Origin: Agaribacter marinus
GTDB taxonomy: Bacteria > Pseudomonadota > Gammaproteobacteria > Enterobacterales > Alteromonadaceae
DNA: 43,949 bases
Reading direction: 5' to 3'
Assembly: GCF_030160655.1 (NCBI RefSeq)
Contig: NZ_BSOT01000020.1
Span: 1 to 43,949 of the forward strand
In this document: piece by piece, positions 34,401 to 43,949 of the stretch
How positions within the stretch are numbered: position 1 is the first letter of the stretch
Layout of the letters: each line of letters starts with the position of its first letter
The notes under the pieces: model-generated
Told to the model about the DNA's origin: nothing
Database searches by the model: none
The model's input: only the letters and a program-made list of their open reading frames with translations
Translations under genes and position numbers: made by a program

Positions 34401-35473
34401 CAGAAGAAAAACTAGATAGTACACCGCGTGAAAAGTGGTTTGATATCATCCTTAAAGATGAAGACGCACAAGCTGAGCTTGACCAAGCTGCTGAACAATA
34501 TTCTGAAGTGAAGAATGACTTTGATAAGAAGTTTGAAATTAAGCGTCGTAAGATCACGCAAGGCGATGACTTAGCGCCAGGCGTACTTAAGATTGTTAAA
34601 GTTTATCTAGCGGTTAAGCGTAGCATTCAGCCAGGTGACAAAATGGCTGGTCGTCACGGTAACAAAGGTGTTATTTCAACCATTCAGCCTGTTGAAGATA
34701 TGCCGCATGATGCCAACGGAACGCCTGTAGACATCGTACTAAACCCATTGGGTGTACCGTCGCGTATGAACATCGGTCAGATTCTTGAGACACACATGGG
34801 CATGGCTGCTCATGGTTTAGGTGTTAAAATTGACCAAATGATCAAAGAAGCGCAAGAAGTTGCAAAAGTGCGTGAGTTCTTGAAGAAAGTTTACGAGCTT
34901 GGCGAGTCTCGTCAAGAGGTAGATATAGAAAGCTTCAGTGATGATGAAATCATGCGTTTAGCCGGTAATCTGCGAGGTGGTGTACCAATAGCATCTCCTG
35001 TATTTGACGGTGCGCGTGAGTCAGAAATTAAAGACATGTTGAAACTTGCTGACATTCCAGAATCAGGTCAAATTACCTTATTCGATGGTCGCACAGGTAG
35101 AGAGTTTGAGCGTCCAGTAACTGTAGGTTACATGTACATGCTTAAACTTAATCACTTGGTTGATGACAAAATGCATGCGCGTTCAACAGGTTCATATAGC
35201 CTTGTTACTCAACAACCGCTTGGTGGTAAAGCTCAGTTTGGTGGTCAGCGCTTCGGAGAAATGGAAGTATGGGCGCTTGAAGCATATGGTGCCGCTTATA
35301 CGCTCCAAGAAATGCTTACTGTTAAGTCTGATGATGTTAATGGCCGTACGAAGATGTATAAGAACATCGTCGATGGCGACCATAGAATGGAGCCTGGCAT
35401 GCCAGAATCATTCAACGTACTGTTGAAAGAGATCCGTTCTTTGGGTATCAACATTGAGCTTGAAGAGAACTAA
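31445..35473 (+). CDS. rpoB: DNA-directed RNA polymerase subunit beta
   Basis: This 1342-residue catalytic beta subunit has the same length as E. coli RpoB and close identity throughout. The rifampicin-binding region around residues 506-575 ([16 protein letters not shown], then [13 protein letters not shown]) has the normal drug-sensitive residues. Later landmarks include [13 protein letters not shown], with the conserved active-site lysines, and the C-terminal [18 protein letters not shown] and [18 protein letters not shown] segments, which meet beta-prime. GAGGA just before the ATG supports the start. rpoC follows after 91 bp in the same transcript. Confidence 0.99.
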   Translation: MVYSYSEKKRIRKDFGKRPQVLEIPYLLSIQLDSFKKFIDQDPEGQYGLESAFRSVFPIKSYSGNSELQYVSYRLGEPAFDVKECQIRGVTYSAPLRVKLRLVLFDKEAAPGTVKDIKEQEVYMGEIPLMTDNGTFVINGTERVIVSQLHRSPGVFFDHDKGKTHSSGKVLYNARVIPYRGSWLDFEFDPKDNLFVRIDRRRKLPATIILRALEIGTEEILDLFFDKISVRIDGDKFLMDVIADRLRGETAQFDILDADGKVLVEEGRRISARHTRALAKANITELPVPAEYLVGKVLASNYVNEDTGEIIASANDELTLESLEALKTAGIKEFNTLYINELDHGSYISDTIRVDPSSNRLEALVEIYRMMRPGEPPTKDAAENLFDNLFFSEERYDLSAVGRMKFNRRLGRDESTGAGTLDKSDIVSVMQQLITIRDGKDEVDDIDHLGNRRIRSVGEMAENQFRVGLVRVERAVKERLSLGDLDNIMPQDLINAKPISAAVKEFFGSSQLSQFMDQNNPLSEVTHKRRISALGPGGLTRERAGFEVRDVHPTHYGRVCPIETPEGPNIGLINSLASFARTNDFGFLETPYRKIVDGIVTDDIEYLSAIEEGQYAIAQANVILDNNNALVDDLIPCRMRGETTLVQRDDITYMDVSSQQIVSIAASIIPFLEHDDANRALMGSNMQRQAVPTLRADKPLVGTGMEKTVAVDSGVTVVAKRGGTVDYVDASRIVVKVNESEMVPGEAGIDIYNLTKYTRSNQNTCINQRPTCNVGEPVVTGDVLADGPSTDLGELALGQNMRIAFMPWNGYNFEDSILISERVAQEDRFTTIHIQELSCIARDTKLGPEEISADIPNVGESALGKLDESGVVFIGAEVKGGDILVGKVTPKGETQLTPEEKLLRAIFGEKASDVKDTSLRVPNSVSGTVIDVQVFTRDGVEKDQRALEIEEMQLRQVKKDLGDEFSILADGIFARARRQLVNAGITEEKLDSTPREKWFDIILKDEDAQAELDQAAEQYSEVKNDFDKKFEIKRRKITQGDDLAPGVLKIVKVYLAVKRSIQPGDKMAGRHGNKGVISTIQPVEDMPHDANGTPVDIVLNPLGVPSRMNIGQILETHMGMAAHGLGVKIDQMIKEAQEVAKVREFLKKVYELGESRQEVDIESFSDDEIMRLAGNLRGGVPIASPVFDGARESEIKDMLKLADIPESGQITLFDGRTGREFERPVTVGYMYMLKLNHLVDDKMHARSTGSYSLVTQQPLGGKAQFGGQRFGEMEVWALEAYGAAYTLQEMLTVKSDDVNGRTKMYKNIVDGDHRMEPGMPESFNVLLKEIRSLGINIELEEN

Positions 35474-35564
35474 GCTGGCAATTGCGCTAAAATAACAAGT
35501 TGGCCCGATTTTCATAACAATTTGAAATATCGGGTCGGATTCAAGACTCCGCTGGGAGAAAAGT

Positions 35565-38500
35565 GTGAAAGACTTATTAAAGTTTATTAAACAGCAAAAT
35601 AAGACCGAAGAATTTGATAACATAAAAATTGGTCTTGCGTCACCTGACATGATCCGTTCATGGTCATTCGGTGAGGTCAAAAAGCCTGAAACTATTAATT
35701 ACCGTACATTCAAACCTGAACGTGATGGTTTGTTTTGTGCACGTATTTTTGGCCCTGTTAAAGACTACGAATGTTTATGTGGTAAATACAAACGTTTAAA
35801 ACATCGTGGTGTTATATGTGAAAAGTGTGGCGTAGAAGTTACGCTTACTAAAGTTCGCCGTGAACGTATGGGACACATTGAACTTGCTAGTCCTGTGGCA
35901 CATATATGGTTCTTAAAATCTTTACCGTCTCGTATCGGCTTGATGTTGGATATGACATTACGTGATATTGAGCGTGTTCTTTACTTTGAAAGTTATGTTG
36001 TTACTGAACCTGGAATGACAGATTTAGTTCAAGGGCAACTGCTAAACGAAGAAGAGTACCTTGATTCTTTAGAAGAGCATGGTGATGATTTCGACGCTAA
36101 AATGGGTGCTGAAGCAGTATTCGAACTGCTTAAAGACTTAGACGTTGATTCTGACGTTTCTGTTATGCGTGAAGAGTTACCAAGCGTTACTTCTGAAACT
36201 AAGCGTAAGAAAATCACTAAGCGTTTAAAATTATTAGAATCTTTCCAACAATCAGGCAATAAGCCTGAGTGGATGATTTTGACAGTTTTACCGGTATTGC
36301 CGCCTGAACTACGCCCTCTAGTTCCTCTAGATGGTGGACGTTTCGCGACCTCTGATTTGAACGATTTATATCGTCGCGTTATTAACCGTAACAATAGATT
36401 GAAGCGTTTACTTGACCTTGCGGCACCAGATATTATCGTACGTAACGAAAAGCGTATGCTACAAGAAGCGGTTGACGCGTTGCTTGATAACGGTCGTCGA
36501 GGTCGTGCTATTACAGGGTCTAACAAGCGTCCGCTTAAGTCGCTTGCTGACATGATTAAAGGTAAGCAAGGTCGTTTCCGCCAAAACTTATTAGGGAAAC
36601 GTGTTGATTACTCTGGTCGTTCTGTAATTACGGTTGGTCCAACACTTAAATTGCATCAATGCGGTCTTCCTAAGAAGATGGCACTTGAGCTATTCAAACC
36701 ATTTATTTATGGAAAGTTAGAAGGCAGAGGTCTCGCAACAACCATCAAAGCGGCTAAGAAATTGGTTGAGCGTGAAGCACCTGAAGTTTGGGATGTATTA
36801 GACGAAGTTATTCGTGAACACCCTGTGTTACTTAACCGTGCGCCAACCCTTCACAGACTTGGTATTCAAGCATTTGAACCAACCTTGATTGAAGGTAAGG
36901 CTATTCAGTTACACCCATTGGTTTGTGCGGCATATAATGCCGACTTCGATGGTGATCAAATGGCGGTTCACGTGCCGTTAACAATCGAAGCTCAGTTAGA
37001 AGCTCGTGCGTTAATGATGTCCACAAATAACATTCTTTCACCTGCCAATGGTGAGCCAATCATCGTACCTTCACAGGACGTTGTATTAGGTCTTTACTAT
37101 TTAACGCGCGATCGCGTAAATGGTAAGGGTGAAGGTATGGTGTTCTCTAATCCAAATGAAGCAGAAAAAGCCTATCGTACTGAACGTGCAGAACTTCATG
37201 CACGTGTAAAAGTGCGCTTAACGCAATATGAAATAAATGAAGCGGGCGAAAAAATTGCTAAGACTTCATTAGTAGATACGACTGTTGGTCGTGCTATTTT
37301 CTCATTGGTTTTACCCAAAGGCTTGCCTTTTGAATTGATTAATCAACCAATGGGCAAAAAGCAAATTTCTCGATTGTTGAATGCTTGCTATCGTACGCTC
37401 GGATTGAAAGACACCGTTATTGCGGCTGACCAAATCATGTACACGGGTTTCCATTACGCAATGATTGCGGGCGCATCTGTTGGTATCGACGACATGGTAA
37501 TTCCTGCGGCTAAGAAAGAAATTATTGATGCTGCAGAAGCTGAAGTAGTCGAAATCCAAGAGCAGTTCCAATCAGGTCTTGTCACTGCAGGTGAGCGTTA
37601 CAACAAAGTTATCGATATTTGGTCTACGGCCAACGATAACGTCGCAAAAGCGATGATGGATAATCTTAAAACTGAAGCGGTGACTAATAGAGACGGAGAA
37701 CAAGAGGAACAACAAAGCTTTAACTCTGTTTATATGATGGCCGATTCCGGTGCTCGTGGTAGCCCAGCTCAGATTCGTCAGTTAGCGGGTATGCGTGGTT
37801 TGATGGCTAAACCAGATGGTTCAATCATTGAAACACCAATTACCGCAAACTTCCGTGAAGGTCTAAACGTACTACAGTACTTTATTTCTACTCACGGTGC
37901 GCGTAAAGGCCTAGCTGATACCGCGTTGAAAACGGCTAACTCTGGTTACTTGACGCGCCGTCTAGTAGACGTCGCGCAAGACTTGGTTATTAATAATGTA
38001 GATTGTGGCACCTTTGAAGGTGTTGACATGACGCCACTTATTGAAGGTGGTGACGTTGTTGAACCATTGAGAGAGCGTGTACTAGGACGTACTGTTTGTG
38101 AAGACGTACTTAAGCCTGGTACAAATGAAGTGCTTGTTGAGCGTAATGTAATGCTTGACGAAAAACTTGTAGATATGCTTGAAGAAAATAGCGTAGATAA
38201 AGTTAAAGTACGTTCTGTTATTACTTGTGATAATGACCATGGTGTGTGTGCTAATTGTTATGGCCGTGACTTAGCCCGCGGGCATATGGTTGGTTCTGGT
38301 GAAGCTGTGGGTGTAATTGCCGCGCAGTCCATCGGTGAACCAGGTACACAGCTTACTATGCGTACATTCCACATCGGTGGTGCTGCATCAAGAGCGTCAG
38401 CTGAAAACAGTGTACAAGTCAAAACTACTGGTACCTTGAAGTTACACAACGAGAAGTTTGTACGTAACTCTGATAAAAAGGTCGTTATCGTTTCTCGTTC

Positions 38501-39767
38501 TACCGAACTGACGGTAATTGATGATCAGGGTCGCGAGAAAGAGCGTTATAAGGTTCCTTATGGTGCGATCTTAACGGTTGACAATGGTGCTAGCATAAAT
38601 GCTGGTGATGTTGTCGCAAACTGGGACCCACATAGTCACCCAATCGTGACTGAGCGTGCGTCTAAGATTACATTTGCTGATATCGATGACTCTAATACTG
38701 AAACTCAGCAAGATGAGTTGACTGGATTAACACGTATTGTCGTTAAAGACTTAAGTAAGTCGAACGTAAAAGAACCGAAGCTAATCCTAGAAAGTGAAAA
38801 CGGTACGCTTCAAGAAATTCGTTTACCAGCGTTTACAACGATTGAAGCGACCGATGGCGTTGTCGCTAACGAAGGTGACGTACTAGCTCGTATACCGCAA
38901 GAAAGTTCGAAAACGCGTGATATTACTGGTGGTCTACCACGTGTTGCTGACTTGTTCGAAGCGCGTAAACCTAAAGAGCCTGCTATCTTGGCAGAAATCT
39001 CGGGTACCATTGGTTTCGGTAAAGAAACAAAAGGTAAGCGTCGCTTAACGATTACACCTAAAGATGAAAGTTCTGCAAGACACGTTAGCCTGAATGCTAA
39101 TGGTCAATACGAAGAGATGATTCCTAAATGGCGTCAACTCAACGTGTTTGAAGGTGAAAACGTAGAAATGGGTGAAGTTATATCAGATGGCCCTGAGTCT
39201 CCACATGATATTCTTCGTCTACGAGGCGTGAGTGCTGTAGCAAACTACATCGTAAATGAAGTGCAAGAAGTATATCGTTTACAGGGTGTAAAAATTAACG
39301 ATAAACATATAGAAGTTGTTATCCGTCAAATGTTACGTAAGTGCGTTATCTTAAATGCTGGCGACACTATGTTCCTTGAAGGTGAGCAAGTTGAAGTGTC
39401 TAACGTTAAGATTGCAAATCGTGAATTTGAGAAGCAAGGTAAGATACCTGCAACATACGAAATTCAATTACTTGGTATTACTAAGGCATCATTGTCTACC
39501 GAGTCGTTTATTTCGGCAGCATCTTTCCAAGAGACAACACGTGTACTTACTGAAGCTGCTGTTCAAGGCAAAGAAGATGATTTACGTGGACTTAAAGAAA
39601 ACGTTATCGTTGGCCGCTTGATTCCAGCAGGTACGGGGTTCTCTTACCACCAAAAACGGTCGGAGAGAAAACTTGCCGCGTTACAGGAAGAACTCTCTGT
39701 CTCAGCTGAAGAAGCACAAGCACAGTTAGCTGAAGCATTAAATGCTGATAGCGACGCTAGCGAATAA
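35565..39767 (+). CDS. rpoC: DNA-directed RNA polymerase subunit beta-prime
   Basis: This 1400-residue subunit carries the active-site magnesium. The GTG start, as in E. coli, is preceded by GGAGA. The N-terminal zinc ribbon uses Cys70, Cys72, Cys85 and Cys88. The NADFDGDQM catalytic motif is at 458-466 with the three aspartates intact. The trigger loop (about [24 protein letters not shown]) and the second zinc site ([16 protein letters not shown]) are present. It is slightly shorter than E. coli RpoC (1407). It forms the end of the rpoBC unit, closed by a terminator. Confidence 0.99.
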   Translation: MKDLLKFIKQQNKTEEFDNIKIGLASPDMIRSWSFGEVKKPETINYRTFKPERDGLFCARIFGPVKDYECLCGKYKRLKHRGVICEKCGVEVTLTKVRRERMGHIELASPVAHIWFLKSLPSRIGLMLDMTLRDIERVLYFESYVVTEPGMTDLVQGQLLNEEEYLDSLEEHGDDFDAKMGAEAVFELLKDLDVDSDVSVMREELPSVTSETKRKKITKRLKLLESFQQSGNKPEWMILTVLPVLPPELRPLVPLDGGRFATSDLNDLYRRVINRNNRLKRLLDLAAPDIIVRNEKRMLQEAVDALLDNGRRGRAITGSNKRPLKSLADMIKGKQGRFRQNLLGKRVDYSGRSVITVGPTLKLHQCGLPKKMALELFKPFIYGKLEGRGLATTIKAAKKLVEREAPEVWDVLDEVIREHPVLLNRAPTLHRLGIQAFEPTLIEGKAIQLHPLVCAAYNADFDGDQMAVHVPLTIEAQLEARALMMSTNNILSPANGEPIIVPSQDVVLGLYYLTRDRVNGKGEGMVFSNPNEAEKAYRTERAELHARVKVRLTQYEINEAGEKIAKTSLVDTTVGRAIFSLVLPKGLPFELINQPMGKKQISRLLNACYRTLGLKDTVIAADQIMYTGFHYAMIAGASVGIDDMVIPAAKKEIIDAAEAEVVEIQEQFQSGLVTAGERYNKVIDIWSTANDNVAKAMMDNLKTEAVTNRDGEQEEQQSFNSVYMMADSGARGSPAQIRQLAGMRGLMAKPDGSIIETPITANFREGLNVLQYFISTHGARKGLADTALKTANSGYLTRRLVDVAQDLVINNVDCGTFEGVDMTPLIEGGDVVEPLRERVLGRTVCEDVLKPGTNEVLVERNVMLDEKLVDMLEENSVDKVKVRSVITCDNDHGVCANCYGRDLARGHMVGSGEAVGVIAAQSIGEPGTQLTMRTFHIGGAASRASAENSVQVKTTGTLKLHNEKFVRNSDKKVVIVSRSTELTVIDDQGREKERYKVPYGAILTVDNGASINAGDVVANWDPHSHPIVTERASKITFADIDDSNTETQQDELTGLTRIVVKDLSKSNVKEPKLILESENGTLQEIRLPAFTTIEATDGVVANEGDVLARIPQESSKTRDITGGLPRVADLFEARKPKEPAILAEISGTIGFGKETKGKRRLTITPKDESSARHVSLNANGQYEEMIPKWRQLNVFEGENVEMGEVISDGPESPHDILRLRGVSAVANYIVNEVQEVYRLQGVKINDKHIEVVIRQMLRKCVILNAGDTMFLEGEQVEVSNVKIANREFEKQGKIPATYEIQLLGITKASLSTESFISAASFQETTRVLTEAAVQGKEDDLRGLKENVIVGRLIPAGTGFSYHQKRSERKLAALQEELSVSAEEAQAQLAEALNADSDASE

Positions 39768-39854
39768 GATGTCAAAATTCGCATAGGCCTTTTCTTACTG
39801 AAGTCGAGTAATTAAAGGTCTAGCTTGACATTAACATCGTTGATCTATACCATT

Positions 39855-39895
39855 CCGCGACCCAATTTGGGATATCCCAAAAGTCGCGGTTTTTT
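39855..39895 (+). terminator. rho-independent terminator after rpoC
   Basis: CCGCGAC (39855-39861) pairs with GTCGCGG (39883-39889), and an inner perfect palindrome TTTGGGATATCCCAAA (39866-39881) can extend the helix. Six T residues follow. It lies 88 bp after the rpoC stop codon. Confidence 0.92.
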
Positions 39896-40098
39896 GTTTC
39901 TGGCGAGTGTGAAAAATACTCACACATTGTTTGCAATATGAACAGCATCAGCGGGAATTATTAGCCTTAGGCTAACTGTTTGAAAAAGCAGCATTTTTAG
40001 TCAATATTTTTGATATAAAGTGAAACAATCGAGCACTCTTTGTAGCCCTAACTTGTGTCGCTACATTGAGATATTTAGTTTTAATCAGGAGCTAGTTA
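39896..40098. promoter_or_regulatory. upstream region of the rpsL operon
   Basis: This region separates the rpoC terminator from rpsL and probably holds the str operon promoter. A perfect palindrome, TTAGCCTTAGGCTAA (39961-39975), lies about 120 bp before rpsL. A possible -35 TTGAAA (about 39980) has an imperfect AATATT 17 bp later. I consider the promoter unproven. Confidence 0.4.
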
Positions 40099-40473
40099 AT
40101 GGCAACAGTTAACCAGTTAGTGCGTAAGCCACGTAAAAAGCCGGTCGAGAAATCGAACGTTGCTGCTTTACAGGCATGCCCACAACGTCGTGGTGTATGT
40201 ACTCGCGTATATACAACTACGCCTAAAAAGCCGAACTCTGCATTACGTAAAGTATGTCGTGTTCGTCTAACAAACGGTTTTGAAGTGTCTTCATACATTG
40301 GTGGTGAAGGTCACAACTTACAAGAGCACAGTGTGGTACTTATCCGCGGTGGCCGTGTAAAAGATTTACCAGGTGTTCGTTATCACACAGTCCGCGGAAC
40401 ATTAGATTGCGCCGGCGTTAACGATCGTAAACAAGCCCGTTCTAAGTACGGCGCGAAAAGGCCTAAGTCTTAA
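40099..40473 (+). CDS. rpsL: 30S ribosomal protein S12
   Basis: This 124-residue protein lies at the decoding centre of the 30S subunit. The motifs [17 protein letters not shown] and [19 protein letters not shown] are intact. Lysines at the positions where streptomycin-resistance changes occur (in TPKKPN and VKDLPG) are the wild-type residues, so streptomycin sensitivity at the ribosome is expected. AGGAG precedes the ATG. It is the first gene of the str-type operon. Confidence 0.98.
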   Translation: MATVNQLVRKPRKKPVEKSNVAALQACPQRRGVCTRVYTTTPKKPNSALRKVCRVRLTNGFEVSSYIGGEGHNLQEHSVVLIRGGRVKDLPGVRYHTVRGTLDCAGVNDRKQARSKYGAKRPKS

Positions 40474-40476
40474 CGG

Positions 40477-40541
40477 TTCTCCGTTAGTAAGGCCAAACTA
40501 TTTAATTTGAGTTTTGGGTTATACCTGAATTCCACGGAGAA
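40477..40541 (+). promoter_or_regulatory. rpsL-rpsG intercistronic element that can mask the rpsG SD
   Basis: TTCTCCGT (40477-40484) is exactly complementary to ACGGAGAA (40534-40541), which contains the rpsG Shine-Dalgarno. The same upstream bases can instead form a local hairpin (AACGG/CCGTT, 40472-40485). The two folds exclude each other. In E. coli, S7 binds the S12-S7 intercistronic RNA to repress its own translation. Confidence 0.55.
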
Positions 40542-40546
40542 TTAAG

Positions 40547-41017
40547 ATGCCAAGAAGAAGAGTCGTAGGTCAACGTAAAATCCTACCAGATCCTAAGTTC
40601 GGATCAGAGTTGCTTGCAAAATTTATGAATGTCGTAATGCTCGACGGCAAAAAGTCTACTGCCGAAAAGATCGTTTACGGTGCCCTTGATATTGTTGCTG
40701 AAAAATCTAGCAAATCACACTTAGATGTATTTGAAGATGCTCTAGAGAACATCCGCCCAACGGTAGAGGTTAAATCTCGTCGTGTTGGTGGTTCTACGTA
40801 CCAAGTACCAGTAGAAGTTCGTCCAGTTCGTCGTAATGCATTAGGTATGCGTTGGTTAGTAGAAGCGGCACGTAAGCGTGGTGAAAAATCCATGGCACAA
40901 AGACTTGCAGCAGAAATGCTGGATGCGCAAGACAACAAAGGTAGTGCGGTTAAGAAACGTGAAGACGTTCACCGCATGGCAGAAGCTAACAAAGCATTTG
41001 CTCATTACCGTTGGTAA
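40547..41017 (+). CDS. rpsG: 30S ribosomal protein S7
   Basis: This 156-residue primary binding protein of the 16S rRNA 3' domain contacts the E-site tRNA. It begins [46 protein letters not shown] and contains [34 protein letters not shown], both characteristic. GGAGA six bases before the ATG supports the start and lies within an element that can pair with upstream RNA. A stem-loop follows the gene before fusA. Confidence 0.98.
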   Translation: MPRRRVVGQRKILPDPKFGSELLAKFMNVVMLDGKKSTAEKIVYGALDIVAEKSSKSHLDVFEDALENIRPTVEVKSRRVGGSTYQVPVEVRPVRRNALGMRWLVEAARKRGEKSMAQRLAAEMLDAQDNKGSAVKKREDVHRMAEANKAFAHYRW

Positions 41018-41041
41018 TCTGACGCTTAGTCATAAAAATGT

Positions 41042-41074
41042 AACAGTCTGTCTTTATAAGACAGGCTGTTTTCT
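41042..41074 (+). terminator. stem-loop between rpsG and fusA
   Basis: AACAGTCTGTCTT (41042-41054) pairs with AAGACAGGCTGTT (41058-41070) with one G-U pair, followed by TTCTT. It resembles a terminator or attenuator inside a normally continuous operon. An additional inverted repeat (ATTAAGGG/CCCTTAAT, 41077-41115) follows. Confidence 0.75.
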
Positions 41075-41176
41075 TGATTAAGGGATACACGTTTTTAGAG
41101 CTTATACCCCTTAATTTAGATATTAAGTATTTTTGATAACGACACTACAGAAAAAATAATAAGGTAAACAAAGTTA

Positions 41177-43279
41177 ATGCCGCGTAAAACTCCCATTCAA
41201 CGCTACCGTAATATAGGTATTGTCGCTCACGTAGACGCTGGTAAAACTACCACTACTGAACGCGTACTTTTTTATACCGGTATTTCCCATAAAATTGGTG
41301 AAGTGCATGATGGCGCTGCAACAATGGATTGGATGGAACAAGAACAGGAACGTGGCATCACTATTACCTCTGCTGCGACAACATGTTTCTGGTCGGGTAT
41401 GCAGCAACAGTATGAACAACATCGTATAAACATTATCGACACGCCTGGACACGTAGACTTTACGATTGAGGTAGAGCGTTCGTTACGCGTACTAGATGGC
41501 GCTGTTGTCGTGTTTTGCGGATCTTCTGGCGTAGAACCTCAATCTGAAACAGTTTGGCGCCAAGCCGATAAATACGAAGTCCCGCGTATGGTATTCGTGA
41601 ATAAGATGGATAGAGCTGGCGCAGATTTTGAGCGTGTCGTTGAGCAAATAAGAAAGCGCCTTGGCGCTAATTGCGTGCCTATTCAAGTTAACGTGGGCGC
41701 AGAAGAAAACTTCACTGGTGTCATCGACCTTATAAAGATGAAATATATCAATTGGAATGAAGCCGACAAAGGCACTACATTTGTGTATGAAGATATTCCT
41801 GAGCATTGCCTTGAGAGAGCAGAGTTATATCGTACTGAAATGATAGAGGCTGCGGCAGAAGCTAATGACGAGTTGATGGATAAATACCTGGGTGGCGATG
41901 AGTTAAGCGAAGAGGAAATCAAACAAGGCTTACGGATTCGCACCTTGAACAATGAAATTGTGTTAGCGACATGTGGCTCTGCATTCAAAAACAAAGGCGT
42001 TCAGGCGGTACTTGATGCTGTGGTTGAATATTTACCTTCGCCGACAGAAGTAAAAGCCATTACCGGCATATTGGATGACGCACAAGAAACAGAAGCACAA
42101 CGCCATTCAGATGACAACGAACCTTTTTCAGCCTTAGCATTTAAAATTGCTACTGACCCATTTGTAGGTACCTTGACATTTTTCAGAGTGTATTCGGGTG
42201 TAATAAAAACTGGCGATGCCGTATTTAACCCTATAAAAGGTAAAAAAGAACGTATTGGACGTTTAGTGCAGATGCACGCAAATGATCGTGAAGAACTAAA
42301 AGAAGTGCGTGCTGGCGATATCGCTGCGGCGATTGGCCTTAAAGATGTTACTACGGGTGAAACCTTATGTGATCCGGCGAGTATCATCACTCTTGAAAAG
42401 ATGGATTTCCCTAACCCTGTTATATCTATTGCAGTCGAACCAAAATCGCAAGCTGATCAGGAAAAAATGGGTATAGCACTAGCTAAGTTAGCTGCTGAAG
42501 ATCCGTCCTTTAAAGTCCATACAGATGATGAAACAGCCCAGACGATTATTTCTGGTATGGGTGAGTTACATTTAGATATTATCGTTGACCGAATGAAACG
42601 TGAGTTTAGCGTGTCATGTAACGTTGGTAATCCTCAAGTTGCCTATCGCGAAACTATTCGTAAGCGCGTTGAGGTAGAAGGAAAGTTTGTGCGTCAATCT
42701 GGTGGTCGAGGTCAATTTGGTCACGTTTGGTTGCGTATGGAACCACTTGAAGAAGGTGAAGGTTTTCAGTTTGAAAATCAGATTGTTGGTGGCGTTGTGC
42801 CCAAGGAGTTTATCCCAGCAGTCGAAAAAGGGTGTGAAGAGCAAATGCAGAATGGTGTACTTGCTGGTTACCCGATGTTAGATGTAAAAGTCACCTTATA
42901 TGATGGTTCTTATCATGATGTTGACTCTTCGGAAATGGCGTTTAAAATTGCTGCTTCCATGGGGTTCAAAAACGGAGCGGCGGAAGCCAATCCTGTGTTA
43001 CTTGAACCAACAATGAAGGTTGAAGTAACCACTCCCGAAGACTGGATGGGTGACGTTGTCGGTGACCTAAATCGTCGTCGAGGGATGATAGAAGGTATGG
43101 AAGATGGTGTAGCAGGCATTAAGATTGTGCGTGCTAAAGTGCCACTTTCAGAGATGTTTGGATATGCCACCGCTTTACGTTCTGCAACGCAAGGTCGGGC
43201 GTCATACTCAATGGAATTTTTTAATTACGCAGAAGCACCCAATAATGTCGCTAGCGCCATTATTGATTCGCGAGTGTAA
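41177..43279 (+). CDS. fusA: elongation factor G
   Basis: This 700-residue GTPase moves tRNA and mRNA through the ribosome and helps recycle it. The G domain has AHVDAGKT (17-24), [19 protein letters not shown] and [11 protein letters not shown]. Domains III-V contain AGMGELHLD-type sequence ([18 protein letters not shown]), [10 protein letters not shown], and the C-terminal [25 protein letters not shown]. It is close to E. coli EF-G in length (704) but more divergent in the middle and the domain IV region than the rpo and ribosomal proteins here. Only a weak AAGGT Shine-Dalgarno is present. It lies between a terminator-like hairpin and tuf. Confidence 0.96.
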   Translation: MPRKTPIQRYRNIGIVAHVDAGKTTTTERVLFYTGISHKIGEVHDGAATMDWMEQEQERGITITSAATTCFWSGMQQQYEQHRINIIDTPGHVDFTIEVERSLRVLDGAVVVFCGSSGVEPQSETVWRQADKYEVPRMVFVNKMDRAGADFERVVEQIRKRLGANCVPIQVNVGAEENFTGVIDLIKMKYINWNEADKGTTFVYEDIPEHCLERAELYRTEMIEAAAEANDELMDKYLGGDELSEEEIKQGLRIRTLNNEIVLATCGSAFKNKGVQAVLDAVVEYLPSPTEVKAITGILDDAQETEAQRHSDDNEPFSALAFKIATDPFVGTLTFFRVYSGVIKTGDAVFNPIKGKKERIGRLVQMHANDREELKEVRAGDIAAAIGLKDVTTGETLCDPASIITLEKMDFPNPVISIAVEPKSQADQEKMGIALAKLAAEDPSFKVHTDDETAQTIISGMGELHLDIIVDRMKREFSVSCNVGNPQVAYRETIRKRVEVEGKFVRQSGGRGQFGHVWLRMEPLEEGEGFQFENQIVGGVVPKEFIPAVEKGCEEQMQNGVLAGYPMLDVKVTLYDGSYHDVDSSEMAFKIAASMGFKNGAAEANPVLLEPTMKVEVTTPEDWMGDVVGDLNRRRGMIEGMEDGVAGIKIVRAKVPLSEMFGYATALRSATQGRASYSMEFFNYAEAPNNVASAIIDSRV

Positions 43280-43343
43280 CTATTTATTTTGATTCGGTCC
43301 GGTCTAATGTTGGAACGGGCGTTAAACTTAGGAAATAAAGGCA

Positions 43344-43949
43344 ATGGCAAAAGAAAAGTTTGAACGTACGAAACCGCACGTAAACGTTGGTACAATTGGC
43401 CACGTTGACCACGGTAAAACGACGTTAACAGCAGCAATCACTACTGTTCTAGCAAAGACTTACGGTGGTGCTGCACAAGCATTCGACCAAATCGATAACG
43501 CACCAGAAGAGCGCGAGCGTGGTATCACTATCGCAACGTCTCACGTTGAGTATGACACGCCAGAGCGTCACTATGCTCACGTTGACTGCCCAGGACACGC
43601 CGATTATGTTAAAAACATGATCACAGGTGCTGCTCAAATGGACGGCGGTATCTTAGTAGTAGCAGCGACTGATGGCCCAATGCCACAGACACGTGAGCAC
43701 ATCTTGTTAGGTCGTCAGGTTGGTATTCCATACATGATCGTATTCATGAACAAATGTGACATGGTTGACGATGAAGAGCTACTAGAACTAGTAGAAATGG
43801 AAGTACGTGAGCTACTAACAGAATATGAATTCCCAGGTGATGATTTACCGGTAATTCAAGGTTCAGCGCTAAAAGCGTTGGAAGGTGACGCTGAGTGGGA
43901 AAAGAAAATTGTAGAGCTAGGTGAAGCCCTAGATTCATACATCCCAACA
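43344..43949 (+). CDS. tuf: elongation factor Tu, N-terminal part (cut by window end)
   Basis: The first 202 codons of EF-Tu run to the window end without a stop. The protein starts [35 protein letters not shown] and shows all GTP-binding motifs: GHVDHGKT (G1), RGITIA (switch I), [12 protein letters not shown] (G3) and NKCDMVDD (G4). EF-Tu carries aminoacyl-tRNA to the ribosome. It follows fusA by 64 bp in the same direction, the usual tufA place. AGGA at 43330-43333 lies 10 bases before the ATG. Confidence 0.97.
   Translation, partial: MAKEKFERTKPHVNVGTIGHVDHGKTTLTAAITTVLAKTYGGAAQAFDQIDNAPEERERGITIATSHVEYDTPERHYAHVDCPGHADYVKNMITGAAQMDGGILVVAATDGPMPQTREHILLGRQVGIPYMIVFMNKCDMVDDEELLELVEMEVRELLTEYEFPGDDLPVIQGSALKALEGDAEWEKKIVELGEALDSYIPT

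Noticed and set aside
36029-36553. 174-codon antisense frame within rpoC
   Set aside because: Ser-rich shadow frame opposite a highly conserved gene, with no independent support.

Overview
The window looks like a chromosome segment of a marine gammaproteobacterium, most likely in or near the Alteromonadales (Alteromonadaceae-like). This is an inference. RpoB (1342 aa), RpoC (1400 aa), L11, L1, L10, L7/L12, S12, S7 and EF-G follow the E. coli proteins closely, the GC content is moderate to low, and the left part carries small redox, sulfatase and LysR/LytTR genes of the kind common in such genomes. No transposase, integrase, phage module or CRISPR array was seen.

Left part (1-25450) is accessory and mosaic. 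In order it holds a YciI-like protein; a PEP-mutase/ICL-family enzyme; an XRE-2TM membrane regulator; a divergent SDR/HxlR pair sharing a palindromic operator; a lipoprotein sulfatase fused to a YHYH domain; and a three-gene periplasmic redox operon (Tat-exported Hyi-like TIM barrel, GMC flavoprotein with a 3Fe-4S-type Cys motif, Tat-exported small subunit). Then come a chemoreceptor; a LysR/SDR/quinone-oxidoreductase group; two exported alpha/beta hydrolases; a DUF1348-GST-PPOX operon facing a LysR gene across a 13-bp inverted repeat; a LytTR/LytS two-component pair; and a cupin_8, ABM, pesticin-like muramidase and lipoprotein series. An IYD-like nitroreductase ends this part.

Right part (25539-43949) is the core gene-expression region: tRNA-Trp, secE, nusG, a terminator, then a membrane diguanylate cyclase where rplK normally follows, then rplKA, an L10 leader, rplJL, an attenuator-like hairpin, rpoBC, a terminator, rpsL, rpsG, another hairpin, fusA and the first 202 codons of tuf. 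Recognisable control elements include stringent-type promoters for tRNA-Trp and rplK, an L1-type leader hairpin, the L10 leader, and an rpsG Shine-Dalgarno that can pair with the start of the rpsL-rpsG intercistronic region.

The best candidates for something not yet described are: (1) the pesticin-fold muramidase followed by a two-cysteine lipoprotein, which could be a toxin-immunity or cell-wall-remodelling pair; (2) the exported Hyi-like/GMC/small-subunit operon, which looks like a periplasmic sugar-oxidation route; (3) the sulfatase-YHYH lipoprotein; and (4) the c-di-GMP synthase placed inside the nusG-rplK junction.
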